Source of the DNA: Oscheius onirici
Taxonomy: Eukaryota > Nematoda > Chromadorea > Rhabditida > Rhabditidae
Reading direction: 5' to 3'
Length of the DNA stretch: 64,000 nucleotides
Assembly (NCBI GenBank): GCA_932521025.1
Contig: OW051471.1
Coordinates: forward strand, 12,896,001 to 12,960,000
The notes beneath the pieces were generated by a model. That model saw only the letters and a program-made list of their open reading frames with translations. It did not search any database and was not told the DNA's origin. Below, piece by piece: positions 1-12,249 of this stretch. Position 1 is the first letter of the stretch; every line of letters begins with the position of its first letter. A program made the position numbers and the translations under genes.

Positions 1-271
1 ACTAGTCTGTTTTATGAGCGTCGGAAATATGCCGGTAATTCATTCCAGGAACTTCTATATTTTTTAGATTCGTCCAAAAGATAACACAATAGCAATTTTT
101 GATGAAACTTTTCAAATAAGGAGGGATGCGCAATTGACCGAATTGGAGTGGGCTTTCCAAGAACTAAACAAGAAACGTTATGATGGTAGCTGGGGAGTTG
201 TCGTTGTTGATTAATCTTTTTTAACGTAATTTCAAAACAGTTCTCATCTTTTTCATAAATCTTCATTCGAT

Positions 272-2767
272 TCAAAGCTGTACATCGTATTCGTCAGAGT
301 ACGTCTGAAGTTCTACTCGTAAAATGCTGGGTCCCGAGGGAAGTTTACTCGAAATGCGTGCGACGAGCTTTTGGCCACTTTTGTCACTGAGTAGGAGGCA
401 GAGCGAGGGATATGTTTGCCTAAAATGACTGATTATCTTCTTCTCGATTTAAACTTACTTGAGAGCTTCTCTAATGTCTCTATGTTTAAGATTGTAGAAG
501 AAAAATGACAAGATTCCGTAGAAGTGATACCCGATTGTGACGATTGGTCCCCATTGCATGAAGATTACCTGGAAAGTTCAAGTTTTTACTGAAAATCTTT
601 CAGTTTCTGTCCCTGTGTCCTTTTGTATCACTTTCTACTATACATGGGCACCCAGTTTGCTGGCGCATATTTGCCGGGACGTTTTTCTCGAAATCTACTC
701 AAACAAACCTTGGCGTCATTTTTGTCGGAGATCGCATTGGTCTCAAGGAAGCTCCAGCAAAAATGACGCCAAGGGTTCTTCGACTAGTTTGGGCGAAAAA
801 CGGAAAAGCTCGACAAAATGTTCGAACCGGCTCGAGCCTCCGAGCTTTTCCGTTTTTTCGCGAAAATTACTTATGGAAATTTTAATTTTTTGTTTGCTAG
901 AGGTCGACAAAGCAGTAACGAATGTCTGATAAAAAGAATCGAAAAAATGAAGTAGATTTTGAGAAAAACGCAAAAAACAATTCGGCTCCAGTCGGCTCGG
1001 CGGGCAAGTATACTTTTTACCCACCTTTCCTAAAATCATATCATACAAGTAGAGCGAACAAGGAAGAACAGAGAAGATGAGAACAATAAGAATGACCAAG
1101 ACTGCTAGGGAGTTGATCTGAATACCATCCAACTTTTAGCACATAGAGAAAAAAAATAACCTGGCGATACTGCTGTCGAGCCTGTTTATCCACACTTCTA
1201 TTTAGAGGTGCGTGGTAGCCTTTCAGAACAAATAGACGACAGATTAAAATGATGTAAAAAATTGAAAGAGAGAGGCCGAGAATGATAGTCGAGAGGAGAA
1301 AATACCAGTGGAATAGAGGACCGGAAGCGGAGGTCGTGACGCAGTGGACGCGGATCTGAAGTTTGTACATTAAAGCGCGTTTTACGGAAATTCCGGAAAT
1401 AGGCGGGCTGATTCTACCGTATTTTTGTGCGGCTTTTCAAAATATTTTTATTCCAAAGATAGCAAAAACGTCGTTTTTCATCAATTTTCTTCTTTCCTAC
1501 CTATTTCTCCAGGTAAATCATTTCTTCTGACAAAATATATCGAGAAATAGCAAAAGAATAGCAGAAAAAGGTCAATGCAGCGGTGAAATGGCCTTTTTCA
1601 CCCAAAAAATGTCGAAAACTCGATATTTTCGTCGACTATTTTCCACATGCTTTTTACGATAAATATTATGAGAACAGAGGAAAACGACAACAAAGCAGTG
1701 AAAACCCCAGTTTGTGGAGGTTTATTGCGCTTCCCGCTAATTTTTTGACCTCGCTGCGCACCAGATTGCTCGCACGGGCGCAGTAGCTACCCGCTCGTTT
1801 AAAGATACACGGATAAATACCCTGAACTCACCATAAAAATATCGTCTTCCAGTATCAGAAAGACTGCATCAAAGATGCCAAAAGCCACACTGACGACGGT
1901 GACCCATTTCGCAAACTGGGCATGGTTCATGAAATAGTGGTCGCCGGGGAAGTAGATGGCGTGCATTCGCTCTCCAGCAATGGCAAGAGTCAGGATGGAA
2001 CGGATCTTCTCCAGAGCTATCTCAAAACTTGCGCCAATAAGAATTGTCCATCGAGGACAGTTCAAGTTGTTGTGAACGAAGAGGTTGATATAGGTGGGGA
2101 TTGTGGCAAATCCTGCAAAAGATCTTGAAGTTTTTATACGAAAAATGGTACTGAAAGATCTCAAAAAGAGTTCTCACCTGACAAAAAATCAGGACAGAAG
2201 CTCCTGTACCAAAGTCAGTATAGTTCCCTCGAAAACAGTGCTTTTGACTTATTTTCTTTTTTCAATATTTCCTTCGACCGTTTTTAAAGCAAGCACATCA
2301 GGAACGTGTTCAGGAAGTTCAAATTTCTGAGGTATTAGGAACTGACCCTGCGAACCCAGTGTTTGGGAAATTTTTGAACAGTTGTTCCCCGAGAATAGTT
2401 TCAAAATCGTAAAAAGCAAAATCCGTTTTCCTCATTTTTTATTAAAAAGCATGAATAAAATTTCCGTCGAGAGCTTTAGGTGCAACCGGAATTATCCTGA
2501 CCCTCACCCCAATCGTCCGTCTCGTTGTTTTTCTATCCCTCTTTCTCAATTGTACCCACCTGTTAGACTGTTAGTAACCGCGAATGCGTAAAACAGATAC
2601 AAATGCGACTTTGACAGTAATCTTGGATTCGCATGGAAGGAGAACCACATGAAGGCGTTGAGAACAAAGTTCAAGACTCCCGTCAAAAAAGCAGTCAGAT
2701 GAAAGACGGTCACGCCACGGTGACCGAAATTTTCGGTCACGTAGCTCCAGGAACTGTCGAGAACCAT
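272..2767 (-). CDS. 7TM nematode chemoreceptor (Srbc-like)
   Basis: Six exons can be joined in phase: 2560-2767, 1832-2112, 1161-1355, 1025-1117, 459-568 and 272-419, giving about 344 aa. Hydrophobic helices run throughout. Seen motifs are GERMHAIYFP after helix 3, TTSASGPLFHWYF before helix 5, INSLAVLVILIVLIF for helix 6, and a tail WGPIVTIGYHFYGILS followed by HRDIREALK. This pattern fits Str/Srbc-type chemosensory receptors, which sit in the ciliary membrane of sensory neurons. Class assignment to Srbc is tentative. A TTTTCAG lies 11 nt before the ATG at 2767 and could be a spliced-leader acceptor. The last exon (272-419) is a 49-codon open extension; if unused, a TAA follows directly after the EALK codons. 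The 456-nt intron 569-1024 carries hairpins. Confidence 0.72.
709..774. repeat. Perfect-arm hairpin in receptor intron
   Basis: The left arm CCTTGGCGTCATTTTTG is answered by CAAAAATGACGCCAAGG on the right. A second hairpin follows at 793-862, with arms reading GCGAAAAACGGAAAAGCTCG and its complement. Both lie in the intron 569-1024 of the receptor and look like remnants of foldback elements. Confidence 0.7.
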
Positions 2768-2799
2768 CAAGTCATTTTCTGAAAACAAAAACAATTAGA

Positions 2800-4600
2800 G
2801 TCGCCGTGTTTTTTGGGAACTAATCGACACACGCGAGCTAGTGTGTTAGCAGGAGGAGGAAGGAACAAACTGGGATGCAATATGATTACGAGTTGAGCGG
2901 GCTGAAGAACGCCAGTGGCTAGTTGAAATGTGAGCCAGAGGAAACGTGGGATTAGATGAATGAGACGACTTTTAAAGAGAACAAATAGGTGTCATTTGGA
3001 GACGAAACCCGCAAGATCGCCTACAAACTACGAAACTTTCTCAGAACTAAAAATACTGGGATATCTTGATATCGAATCTCAAGGAATTGGCGACAGAGCT
3101 CTGGTCTTCTGGGACCTCTTTTTGCAATCTTATTCGCCATGTTTTTTTCTACTCTCCTGCAATGCTGGTGTCCCCAATGACTATCTTTTGCTGTCTCCAG
3201 AACTCTGTTCCTTTTCTCGTCCCCCTTAATTTGACAAAAAACTACTTTCCTCAGAGCTACGTCTCAAAAAACGTGAGATGTCCGATTATATAATACTTTA
3301 AAACTATGTTTTCCATGTTCTCCGAACATTTTTTGGTGGTAAACAAGAGATTATGCCTTATTGTTAGCAAAATCATATACGGAGTTTGATCAACGCAAAA
3401 TTTTGAATATTTCGTAGTGAAAAGTGAGAATAGAGGCATTAAATTAGGGATGGGAAAGGGAAAACAGCATTCTAACAAGGAACTCTTCTTCTTTATAACG
3501 AGAGCAGAGAATTTAGAATGAGGCTAATTATTTGATAGACTAGTACTCACTCGGGATATTGTAACGAGTTCGTGAGTCAGTAATTATTCGGTTCAGTTAG
3601 AACAAAGGCCAGAAAGAGACACATTCGTAGTACTACAAAATGATAACAATAGTCCTCATAGAGGACTTCATCTCGGGAAGTTTTTACTGAATGTCTTCCT
3701 GAAAATAGCTAGAAATAGAGACTCTGGAGGTTTATCTCTCACTCAGAAAAAAATTAGGTATTGTAAAACAATGTAAAACCGGGAACACGGACCACGGTGA
3801 AATTTTAAATTGACTTGGTCATAATGAAGCCTTGCTGCATGACAACTGGTTCAAATATTTTATATTTTGTCGACACGACTTACAACAGAAACTGGAAAAT
3901 GAACGTGTGACCAAGAAAATTAAGGTTTCTTTAAGAAATCCCCAAATTTAATGGACAACAGCAGTCGGACCATGTCAAGCTATTTAAGCTGGAAAACCTC
4001 ATGCTATGACAAAAATGACTCTGTCGTAATGTGATGAGATTATATGGAAATGTGATCTATAGGCATGCAAGGTTTCTACAACGCAGTAAAAAAATAATAA
4101 AGAAAAGAGTAAGCCGACACTCTTAACAACGAGGCAATAAAATCTCGCAACAAGTTTCCCGCCTCCGTATTTTGGAGTTCAAAGTCTGTGCTGGAATAAT
4201 GAAAGTGCGGATTGGAGGTCAGTCCACCCGCGTTTAATGTCACTTTAATCCAAATTCGACATATTTTGCAGGAAACGACATCGTGGGACTCCCGGCCATT
4301 TCCTATTACTCGCTCTATTTCGAGTTGAAACTTCCTTTTTTCTTAGGGTAGGTGAAACTTTTCATCTGCTTCTGATTAATCACAAGGCTGTTAGGAATTT
4401 ATGATTGTTTCGGCAAAGGTAGTTCTGATCAGAATGTACAGCACGGGAATGAGTAAAAAGGTGAACAGGGAGAGAAGGTCAAAATGTTGTTGAATCAAAA
4501 ACTGAGGTAGGATGTGAAGCGGGGGTTTAGCATAATATCGAGAATGGGGAGAGAATAGTTTGCTTCGGGTACAAATAGCAACAAAATGAGTTCAGATTAT
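2800..4600. other. No gene recognised
   Basis: Both strands give only short, interrupted frames. No domain, splice-consistent exon chain or RNA gene was recognised. Confidence 0.5.
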
Positions 4601-4620
4601 CAGTTTCTTGATGAAAAGCA

Positions 4621-5097
4621 GTGCAATTGGAATCAGATTTACTGGTGAACTTACTTTTTTGCTCAGTTTTTGAAAGTACTAAGCTCTGTGTCGACAATTA
4701 CATTAGAAATAAAAAATTTCGTTTCCACAAAACTCCTGTCAAAATAGATATTTTTAGTCTCTGGGCCAATCTAGTTGGTTTGTTCAAAAAGTCGACGACA
4801 TACGGTAACCTATTTGATTATGTTCGAGACCGCCAATTTTGGCGCGCTTTCAAAAAGTTTTTAAAATTCCTTCTGCAGTTCTCACCGAAACAAAAGTTTT
4901 TCTGTTCTTTTTTATCATTTTATTTGATACCAGCAATTGAAATTCATCCTACTCTGAGGGAAACTACAAACGTCGGTTCTGGAGGGACAAAACGTTGTAA
5001 GTTTCTAAAAAATCAAATACTGGTGGAATATCGGGCATTTCTTGGTTCTATAGAGATTGACAAGTTGGTTGCTTATGAAGAAACTGATGATAGCTAA
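4621..5097 (+). CDS. Uninterrupted 158-codon ORF, unknown
   Basis: A single-exon frame of 158 codons stands in otherwise gene-poor, AT-rich DNA. The predicted protein is basic and rich in Phe and Lys in its first two thirds (RNKKFRFHKTP, FKKFLKFLLQFSPKQKF) and acidic at the end (EIDKLVAYEETDDS). I recognise no domain, signal peptide or clear start context. It may be an orphan gene, a transposon remnant or a chance frame. Low confidence. Confidence 0.25.
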   Translation: MQLESDLLVNLLFCSVFESTKLCVDNYIRNKKFRFHKTPVKIDIFSLWANLVGLFKKSTTYGNLFDYVRDRQFWRAFKKFLKFLLQFSPKQKFFCSFLSFYLIPAIEIHPTLRETTNVGSGGTKRCKFLKNQILVEYRAFLGSIEIDKLVAYEETDDS

Positions 5098-5109
5098 ACA
5101 GAGAACAAA

Positions 5110-5780
5110 CAGTGAGTCTGTCCACAAACAATAAGAGGATGTCACTTAAAAAGTTATTAAATGGCCATGAATAGCATTAGACAGGGAAATAGAGACAGGA
5201 AGAGCCCACTAACATCAACGGAGATGACAGCGGGAAGTTTGTCAGTAAGCGCGGAAGGAGACAAAATTAAACCTAATGGGAAAAACATGCGGCAGTTAAA
5301 AGACGACTTAGGTTAACTTTAGTCAGGGCTCTGTTGCTCCAATCGCCACGTCGAAGAAAACCTGAGGAGCGTTTGCAAAAAAAACTCTGTAACAAGTCTC
5401 AAAAATCTCTCCCTAACTTTCCCAGGGCCACATTTCTAATGAAATTCATTCGTAAGTGTAGGAGTAGGTAGTTTGTGGTCCTTGGGACTGAGGGTCAGCT
5501 AGCTGACGGAAATCCTTTTACAAATGAGATACGGAGAAGCTAATCCACATTCCCCAAACATGCAAAAGTGCGTTGTTGTTTCAAGAAAGTCATTTGCATC
5601 TACTGCGGGGGTGGTGGTATTGGACAAAGGACTTCGCCAATAAACAGCCTGTACTCGGTGGTTCCAATTAATTTTTGCTTAGCTGTAATAGAATCGTATA
5701 AACAGGTGGAAGACAAGAAGCAGAAAGTCAATGGGTTATAGGAGAAAGTACAGAGGGACAGAGACTCGGAGAGAGAGGGA
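5110..5780. other. No gene recognised
   Basis: Nothing supported on either strand beyond short chance frames. Confidence 0.5.
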
Positions 5781-5790
5781 GCGGTATCTC

Positions 5791-6178
5791 TACCCCCCCC
5801 CCCCTAAACTTGGGTTGTTGGGGAGGGGAATCCCAATTTTCCGGCTCTGGTTTCCGTTTTCCAGCTTTGTGCCAGTGAGCAAAGTTATAGTCCTGATCAA
5901 GCTCTACAACTTTGCAAAACATTGCAAAGCTTGAAAATGCTGTTTTCATTGTGAAAAAAGATTCTAAACTAAAACTTGTCAACCAATGCAAAAGTCATTT
6001 TTCATAGTGATAACAACATTTTCAAGCTTCGCAATGTTCTGCAAAGTTGTAGAGCTTGATTAGGGTTACACTTTTGCTTACTGGGACAAATCTGGAAATG
6101 CAAAAGGGAGCCGGAAAATTTAAATTGCCCCCGCCGCACCCAAAAATCCAAGTTTGGGGAGGGAGGGGGGGGGGGTAA
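5791..6178. mobile_element. Foldback element with C/G-tract tips
   Basis: Long imperfect inverted repeat with arms of about 170-190 nt. It starts with a C13 run followed by CTAAACTTGGG and ends with the complementary CCAAGTTTGGGGAGGGAGG plus a G run. The inner parts match as well: AAGCTCTACAACTTTGCAAAACATTGCAAAGCTTGAAAATG faces its own complement across 5945-6010. Non-autonomous foldback DNA transposon by structure. A degenerate piece of the same arm occurs near 50180-50320. Confidence 0.7.
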
Positions 6179-6209
6179 AGAAATTTGCCCGACAGGGGGC
6201 GACATAGAG

Positions 6210-9200
6210 ACAGTAAGAATGAGAAACCTTGTACAGAAGAAAAACAGGCAATGTGACTCAGCCGATCAGTTCAAGGTCGTCTTTTCAATTTTCAAAGGTG
6301 TCTACTTTCAATACAGAGCATTGACGAGAGTCACACGTCGGAACACCGAACCGAAAACAAGACTTGGCGTATTTTGCAACAGGAATCAAGAGAGCATGTT
6401 TCCAGCTCCCACGTTCGCAACTTCCGCAAAGAATCACTAATCCGGTTATATCTTGAACCCTATTATGACTTTTGATTAAAAACAAGGCTATTTTCAGGTC
6501 TCAGTGGCGGAAAAAATGGTGAAAAGAGGGCTGAACCACTGCTTTCTCTCGTTTCTTTGAGCGTTGATTTTTGGAAAATTAGAACTCTGTCACTCGTCAT
6601 TCATCTATTCCGGAAGCACAGAGCTTGAACAGAAAAGATCTCTGCTCAACATGTCAGGAAGACATCAGAGACATTCTAAGAAGAAAACTATCAGAAATAT
6701 CCGCTACTATAATCAGCGATCAGATAAAGGCCAAGTCTATTCCAAAAAAAACGGAAGACAAAACAAGTTCATTAAAAAAGCCGAAAACAGAAAGGACGTT
6801 TCATATTTGCTTTACAAAAACAGCCGTTACTGGAAGTTCTTACGTTGAATTCAACCCCTAACTGCAAATTGTCACGATCTTGTTCACAAAATGTGCTATT
6901 TCCATTGTTAGCCTTTCAAATCACACTTCACATGCTGCTCTGAAGTTCAGCAGGAAAAACATGAGTGCATTTGGCGGAAGAGGAAGAGATTATTTGTAGA
7001 TTAAGCCACTAACATTATTCTTGCCCAGGCTATGAAAAAGAGCAAGTCGTAAATGCTCTCGAGACAACTTTTGGTAGGTTTGACAATTAAAAACTTTTCC
7101 CTAGGTAAGAATGTTTCATTCAAGTTTCTAAAAGCAACTCAAATTTCTGCTAAGAATTTAGCTGAAGACCATGAACTTCACGCTCCGCTGCTCCCCGCTG
7201 CATTCTTAGCGTCTGATTCAGGGCATGCAATAATTTTACAATTGAAGCGGAGCAAAATGAGAAGATCTTTACATATTCTTCACCTTTTGAACCGCATTAG
7301 TGCACATATTGCCCTTTTAATCTTCCCCGGAAAATGACTAGAGCTACGCAACTTCTAGAAGCGGTAGGGCATCAAAAAACTGAAGACATCAGGCTATGGA
7401 CAAAAATATGAGAAGACTGAAGACCGTGAGCTTTTATTTGCTGGGAGACACGCGGCTGCATTATTAACAGGATCGGAAGGTCGCTTCAATGACAATTTCG
7501 CACCTATTTTTGAGGACTTTGTCCCCCCTTCTAAAAATAAAGCTTCTAATTATTATTGCTGAAAATTATAATAAGCAGCTGCTGATTGCAGAGTTCAGAA
7601 GCCTGCTCTTTAATAGGCGCGGTATCTTTTTTCGGGTTATCCTGGACTAATTAAGGGTGTGCATACTTAAAAAGAAGGTGTCTAGACCGGAGTGTCAGGC
7701 TTGTAAAATGAGTACTTTGGTTGAACTTTGATACAGGAGTTGGATTTACTTGTAGACAGGGGCAAAGAGATCGGAAAAAGTGTTCATGTGAGCCCGATGG
7801 AAAGTCCAGTTTTTGAGGATCATAAGGGGAAACTCAATATTTTTGGCTGAAAAGCCAGAAACTGACACTCACTGAGTCCTCTCGAACCTTTGACTAAACT
7901 ATTAAAAAAACTACAACTATTAAAAAAATCCTGAAAGGTTTGGAAGTGACTTTTTAGATAATTTCAAACTTAAGGGTAACAAGACTGACAGAACTCCGGT
8001 CAACATTTTATTGCGAAATGTGACTTTTTATACGCTGTCTCTAGTGAAGAGAGCTGCATTTCTGATTGTAGCAATTACTTTTTAAGATATTTTTGCTAGT
8101 TGCCAGACTGTTATCAGACAGTGTGTCTAGTTCGTGGCAACATTCTGAGACAAAAAATACTACTTTTATGAAAATTGGATTTTAAGAGTTGCCGAAAAAG
8201 TAAAGTACGATACTCAAAAAAGTAGTTAGTCAGCTTGAAATCAAAGCACGCGAATCGAATACCTCGTTTTCGGTTGATTCGATTCTCGGAGATAGTAGAA
8301 TCACCGGCGTAGCTTGAAGGAACGAGGTTAACTCACACGAGGAGGAGGACCAAAAACATCTGCAGATGGCAATCAGTCAACTTTCAGCTGCTGAGAAACT
8401 GGTCGGACTTGCAACCTCGAGGAAACTATTATAGGAAGCAGTTGAATGGTCGGACTTCCGTTACGGATTCACAGTCAGAGCAATCAGTGGACAGGAAATG
8501 AAGACTACTTCCTTGTTTTGATCCCAAATGCAGGATATTTTTGCGGATTTGCCCACGTTTCGGCACTTTGGAGTAAAATTTCCGTAAAGTCCATGCAGAT
8601 CAAGAATTTCTGTTAGCTCTAGATAGCACGTCAGTTATAGTGCTCCTAGATAATCAGATGGGTGCTCTACGGGATAGCAGATTATGTAAGAGATTAAGAT
8701 ATGGCCAGAGGTTCAGAGGCAGTTGTAACAACGAACAAGAACACTTTTTTACGCTACAAAGATGAGGAAAGAACAGCCAGAATTAACACCTCGACGAATC
8801 GCCACCGTTGTATTTTTTAGCTGAAAAGTTAAAGTTTAAAGTTAAAGTTTTAACCCGTTTCAACGTCAGAGATGAGCTCTGGGAGATAAACTCCTTCACG
8901 TGCGGGTACTTCCTGAGGGGCCAGGTCGCTTCAGCATATCGGACCCCGTGAACGCTCTAACTCCGTTGCAAGCTGCTACCAATTTACCGACTTTCGGAAG
9001 GATGCCTTGGTTGGGCAGAAGCGGGAATCGAACTTAGAACCTTTAGATTTTTTTAGCTAACTTGTTCTTAATGAACAGACTTCTTAATTATAGAAAAAAA
9101 TTGTTGAAATGTAAGGTTAAAGTCGCAACAGTTTAAAATAGGTGAATCTACTAAACGTGGACGTCACAGCTAGGTGTAACATGACGGACATGGTGACCAG

Positions 9201-9420
9201 GTGGACAAACACGGCGAGAGTGAAGAGAAGACCGATAAGGTGAGAACATGGTCAAAAAGACTGTATTGAAGGTTTTTGTTACTTCTGATTTGACTGTAAA
9301 CTGTCTTGGAAAAATTAAAATTATGGACCCACATTTCATTTCTTCCGCTACCCACAAATTTTTATCAGTTGCCACTTTTCGGAATCATCATCTCGGCAGC
9401 CATAAAAGAGGGCTCTTTTT
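6210..9420. other. No gene recognised
   Basis: Only short frames. Part of it (about 8600-8670) recurs at 10127-10215 inside an intron of the ML-domain gene (shared AGATCAAGAATTTC, then TAGCACGTCA), so at least some of this stretch is dispersed repeat. Confidence 0.5.
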
Positions 9421-9439
9421 CAAAGTGATAAGCCCAAAA

Positions 9440-10527
9440 ATGCTTCTTGTTTTCCTAGCTCTTCTTCCGCTCGCTTCGAGTTACTGTTTCGATTCCTGGC
9501 CCAACGGCACAGCGTATGCCGTGAATTTCTGGAACTGCGACAACACTCTAATGCAGTTTACTGAGCTCGGAACTTATCTAACTGATGGTAAGTCCGATTA
9601 TAAGGGAAATAAATAAAGTTTTAGGACATACCCACACCTATCCTGTATCTTTGCAAAAGCCAGTTCTCATGAAGACCAAAGTTGTCAACAGCGGTCCGGC
9701 ATTATCTGGCCTGCAGAGCACAGTCTTGTTGTCGACACTGGGTGGTTCTGATAGTAACTGTTATTGGAGCATAGTACCTACTTCCGGAACGCTGTGAGTG
9801 AAAGGAGTCGGTTTTGATAATTTTTTTTAACATTAAACATGGTTTTGGTAGAAAAAAGAACGGTCAAAAATGGGCTGTTTCGGCCAGACACGGTTAAGCA
9901 ACTGTATCAAATCCTGTAGCCAACAAACCACAAAGAATGTTCTAGAAAGATTTGAGAGTTTAGGTAGCTACTTTTGGGTAAAATTGTGTGTCGATGTGAA
10001 GACTCCAAGATAAAAACGAGTTCACTGCAGAAAACTTAATTAATCGGGCTCCCGGCTTCGACTCTTGCCTATTTCGTAGAAGCAAAAATGCTCTCAAAAA
10101 TAAAAAAAACAGTCTTTGTTTTTAAAAAGATCAAGAATTTCAGTTATCTTTAGCCAAATAGCACGTCATTTATTGTGCTTAAAGACTACACTCTAGACAA
10201 TCAGACGGGCGTTTCCCCCGGACCATTAATCGTACATTTTTTCTCTAATCAATTAATATTGTTCAGAAATGACAAGGCAGCCTGTTCGGACAGCATAAAG
10301 TGTCCAATTCTTCCCGGTTCCCAGGATCTGGACATCATACTAGACTTCTCAAAAATTTCTCCCACCACGCTGCATATGCTCCAAGGTGCGTCTGGCACAT
10401 CAATTCTGGGAACAAAGACCACTTTTTAGGTGACCAAGACATGCAAATCCAGTACAACCTCTATGATTCTTCTTCCAAAATTCAAGCCTGTCTGATGATG
10501 CAGATGAGAATGACACAGGGCTACTGA
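9440..10527 (+). CDS. Secreted ML (MD-2/NPC2-like) domain protein
   Basis: Four phase-consistent exons, 9440-9587, 9625-9793, 10267-10385 and 10430-10527, give 177 aa. The N-terminus MLLVFLALLPLASS is a signal peptide. The body shows the ML-domain layout: an early Cys (FWNCDN), KTKVVNSGPALSGL, the central CYWSIVP, the paired Cys block CSDSIKCPILPG, and a C-terminal strand pair ending in CLMMQMRM. ML proteins bind lipids in a beta-sandwich (NPC2, MD-2, dust-mite group 2 relatives). The ligand cannot be read from the sequence. A CATAAAAG about 40 nt upstream may be the TATA element. The 473-nt third intron contains dispersed repeat. Confidence 0.72.
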
Positions 10528-10584
10528 TGGAAAATTTACTGAAAGTGACAAGAAATAAGTGAAATTTGTTTTTAAAAAATTCTT

Positions 10585-10829
10585 TCAATCAGTCTCATCC
10601 ATCTGCTTAGTTTTCTCGTTCTGTTTTGGAAGTGAGTCCTTTTTCTTTCCGACCTGGTCCATTTTCTTTTGAAGATCGCGAATACTTTCATCAGTCTTCT
10701 GATCTGAAAAATTTGAGTTCAATTTCTTGAAAGAATGTCACCTTTTTTCTGACTACCACTTCCGAAGCTTGTGGTAGTCTTACCAAGGGTCTGTGAAAAA
10801 TGTTGACCCTGTCCGGAGGGAGGACTCAT
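10585..10829 (-). CDS. Small charged coiled protein, 68 aa
   Basis: Two exons, 10742-10829 and 10585-10703, join in phase to 68 aa. The protein starts MSPPSGQGQHFSQTLGKTTT and then becomes a Lys/Asp/Gln-rich helix (DESIRDLQKKMDQVGKKKD) ending ETD. A TTTTTTCAG lies only 2 nt before the ATG, as expected for spliced-leader acceptance. The SQTLGK..T plus charged helix recalls the start of BAR-domain proteins, but it is far too short for a BAR domain. It could be a truncated duplicate. No firm family. Confidence 0.5.
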
Positions 10830-10849
10830 GACTGAAAAAAGCAAGCTTA

Positions 10850-11940
10850 TTGGGTCAGTTGTTGGAATCAGCTGCTTTTTTTCCAGAATTTCGTCTCGAT
10901 TTTCACGCTTGTCTTATTTAAAAGTTCAGAGCCAGAAGAAGGTTGTTAAGCTTGAGAACTTTTTGAATGCCTCACTACTCAGAATCAGCGCAAAATTTAG
11001 TAATTTACCTTTAGGAAAAGATCAAAAATGAACTTTTGAAGCTGAACAGAGAATCCTGCAAAAATTCAAGAATCCTGCAAAAATCGCAAAAAGTTTCAAT
11101 GGCCGATCTCCAAAAAAGACTCACAATCAACGAAGAACGAATATCGACGAGCAGCCAGTCGCAGCATCTTGTTGTTTGATAGGTCGAAGGGGGACAGCAG
11201 GTGAATCTGCAAAAATGCGTCAACATGTTGACTGTTTGCCCTGTGTGAAAAGGAAGGAGAGGTTAGAAGTGTCGGGTGACCCAGTTCTTCACCTTTCCTA
11301 AGAAAATAATCAAACTTGACATTAAGCGATAAAAAGCTTTTTCAGTTTTCCTTTTTTTTGCACAACAAGAAAAATAATGAACTCTGTGAAAAGGGTAGCA
11401 GGTAGGGGGAAAATATAGAGCCGATCAAGAGAAGTATAGCTTTTTTTGGAAAAAAGAAGGAAGAGGGAAAAATGTAGAAAAAGGCACAAACTGGCCATAT
11501 GAAAGAAATTAATATGCCAATAACGATGAGAACGCGTGGGAACCGTCTGGGGAGGATATCTCCCCACAAAAAAAACTGAAAGAAGAAGAGCAATTGTTCG
11601 CTTCCTGAGTGGCAAAACCCTTCAGAAAAAAAGTTGTATTACTTACAAAAAACCTGCACTATTTTTTATACTGAATTTTATAAGAACATATTAAAATGAG
11701 CTGCTTTCTTATTGGAAATGCTAGAGAGGTCAGGCCGCTGTCACGAGGTGCAAAAGCCTCACGTTTTCAATCGAGCAAACATCAGCCCGGCTGCAGGATA
11801 TCAGCTGCCACGAGCAGGAAAAGCATAAACGACCACACCAAAAAATCAAACCTCTTACTGCAAAAAGAAAGAACCCCCAAAATTTGAACCTGTTTTATTA
11901 AGCATCTCAAAAATATGTACACGTTTTCAAGCTATTCACA
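10850..11940. other. No gene recognised
   Basis: Only short frames, several of them hydrophobic on the minus strand at 11322-11615 without flanking exons. The piece near 11130-11170 (ATCGACGAGCAGC then GTCGCA) recurs near 16300-16330, so some of it is repeat. Confidence 0.45.
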
Positions 11941-11946
11941 AAACAT

Positions 11947-12229
11947 TTAAGATTCTCCTTCTGGAAAGAGCTGAATTTTCATCTTTTCATCCCTCTTTCG
12001 GGAGTTTTTTTCTGGTCCCTTGAACTTCTTTTTCGCCTCAGCTACTCGCTCTCTGTCGCGGGCCAAATCTTCCATCAGTTCGTCGTCTTCATTCTGTTCG
12101 GCTTTGCCTGAAAAGGTCTCGTTTCGGAAACAGTTGGGAACTAACTTTGGCCAGCCTTCGAGGCAGCAGCCTTTTGCTTATCCATGATGATCTTGATACC
12201 TTGGAGCTGGCCGACGGGAGGTCTGGCAT
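11947..12229 (-). CDS. Small Lys/Glu-rich protein, 3' exons
   Basis: Exons 12146-12229 and 11947-12107 join in phase and stay open for about 81 codons: ARPPVGQLQGIKIIMDKQKA, then an acidic-basic helix (DDELMEDLARDRERVAEAKK) and the end KMKIQLFPEGES. A long pyrimidine tract plus CAG precedes the first exon. No upstream exon was found, so either the start is the internal ATG at 12185 (spliced leader) or a 5' exon is missing. No family recognised. Confidence 0.42.
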
Positions 12230-12249
12230 CTGAAAAAAAAATAGACTTG

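Noticed and set aside
9020-9050. B-box-like AGTTCGATTCCCGC on the minus strand near 9035
   Set aside because: No A-box or tRNA stems were found at the expected distance upstream.
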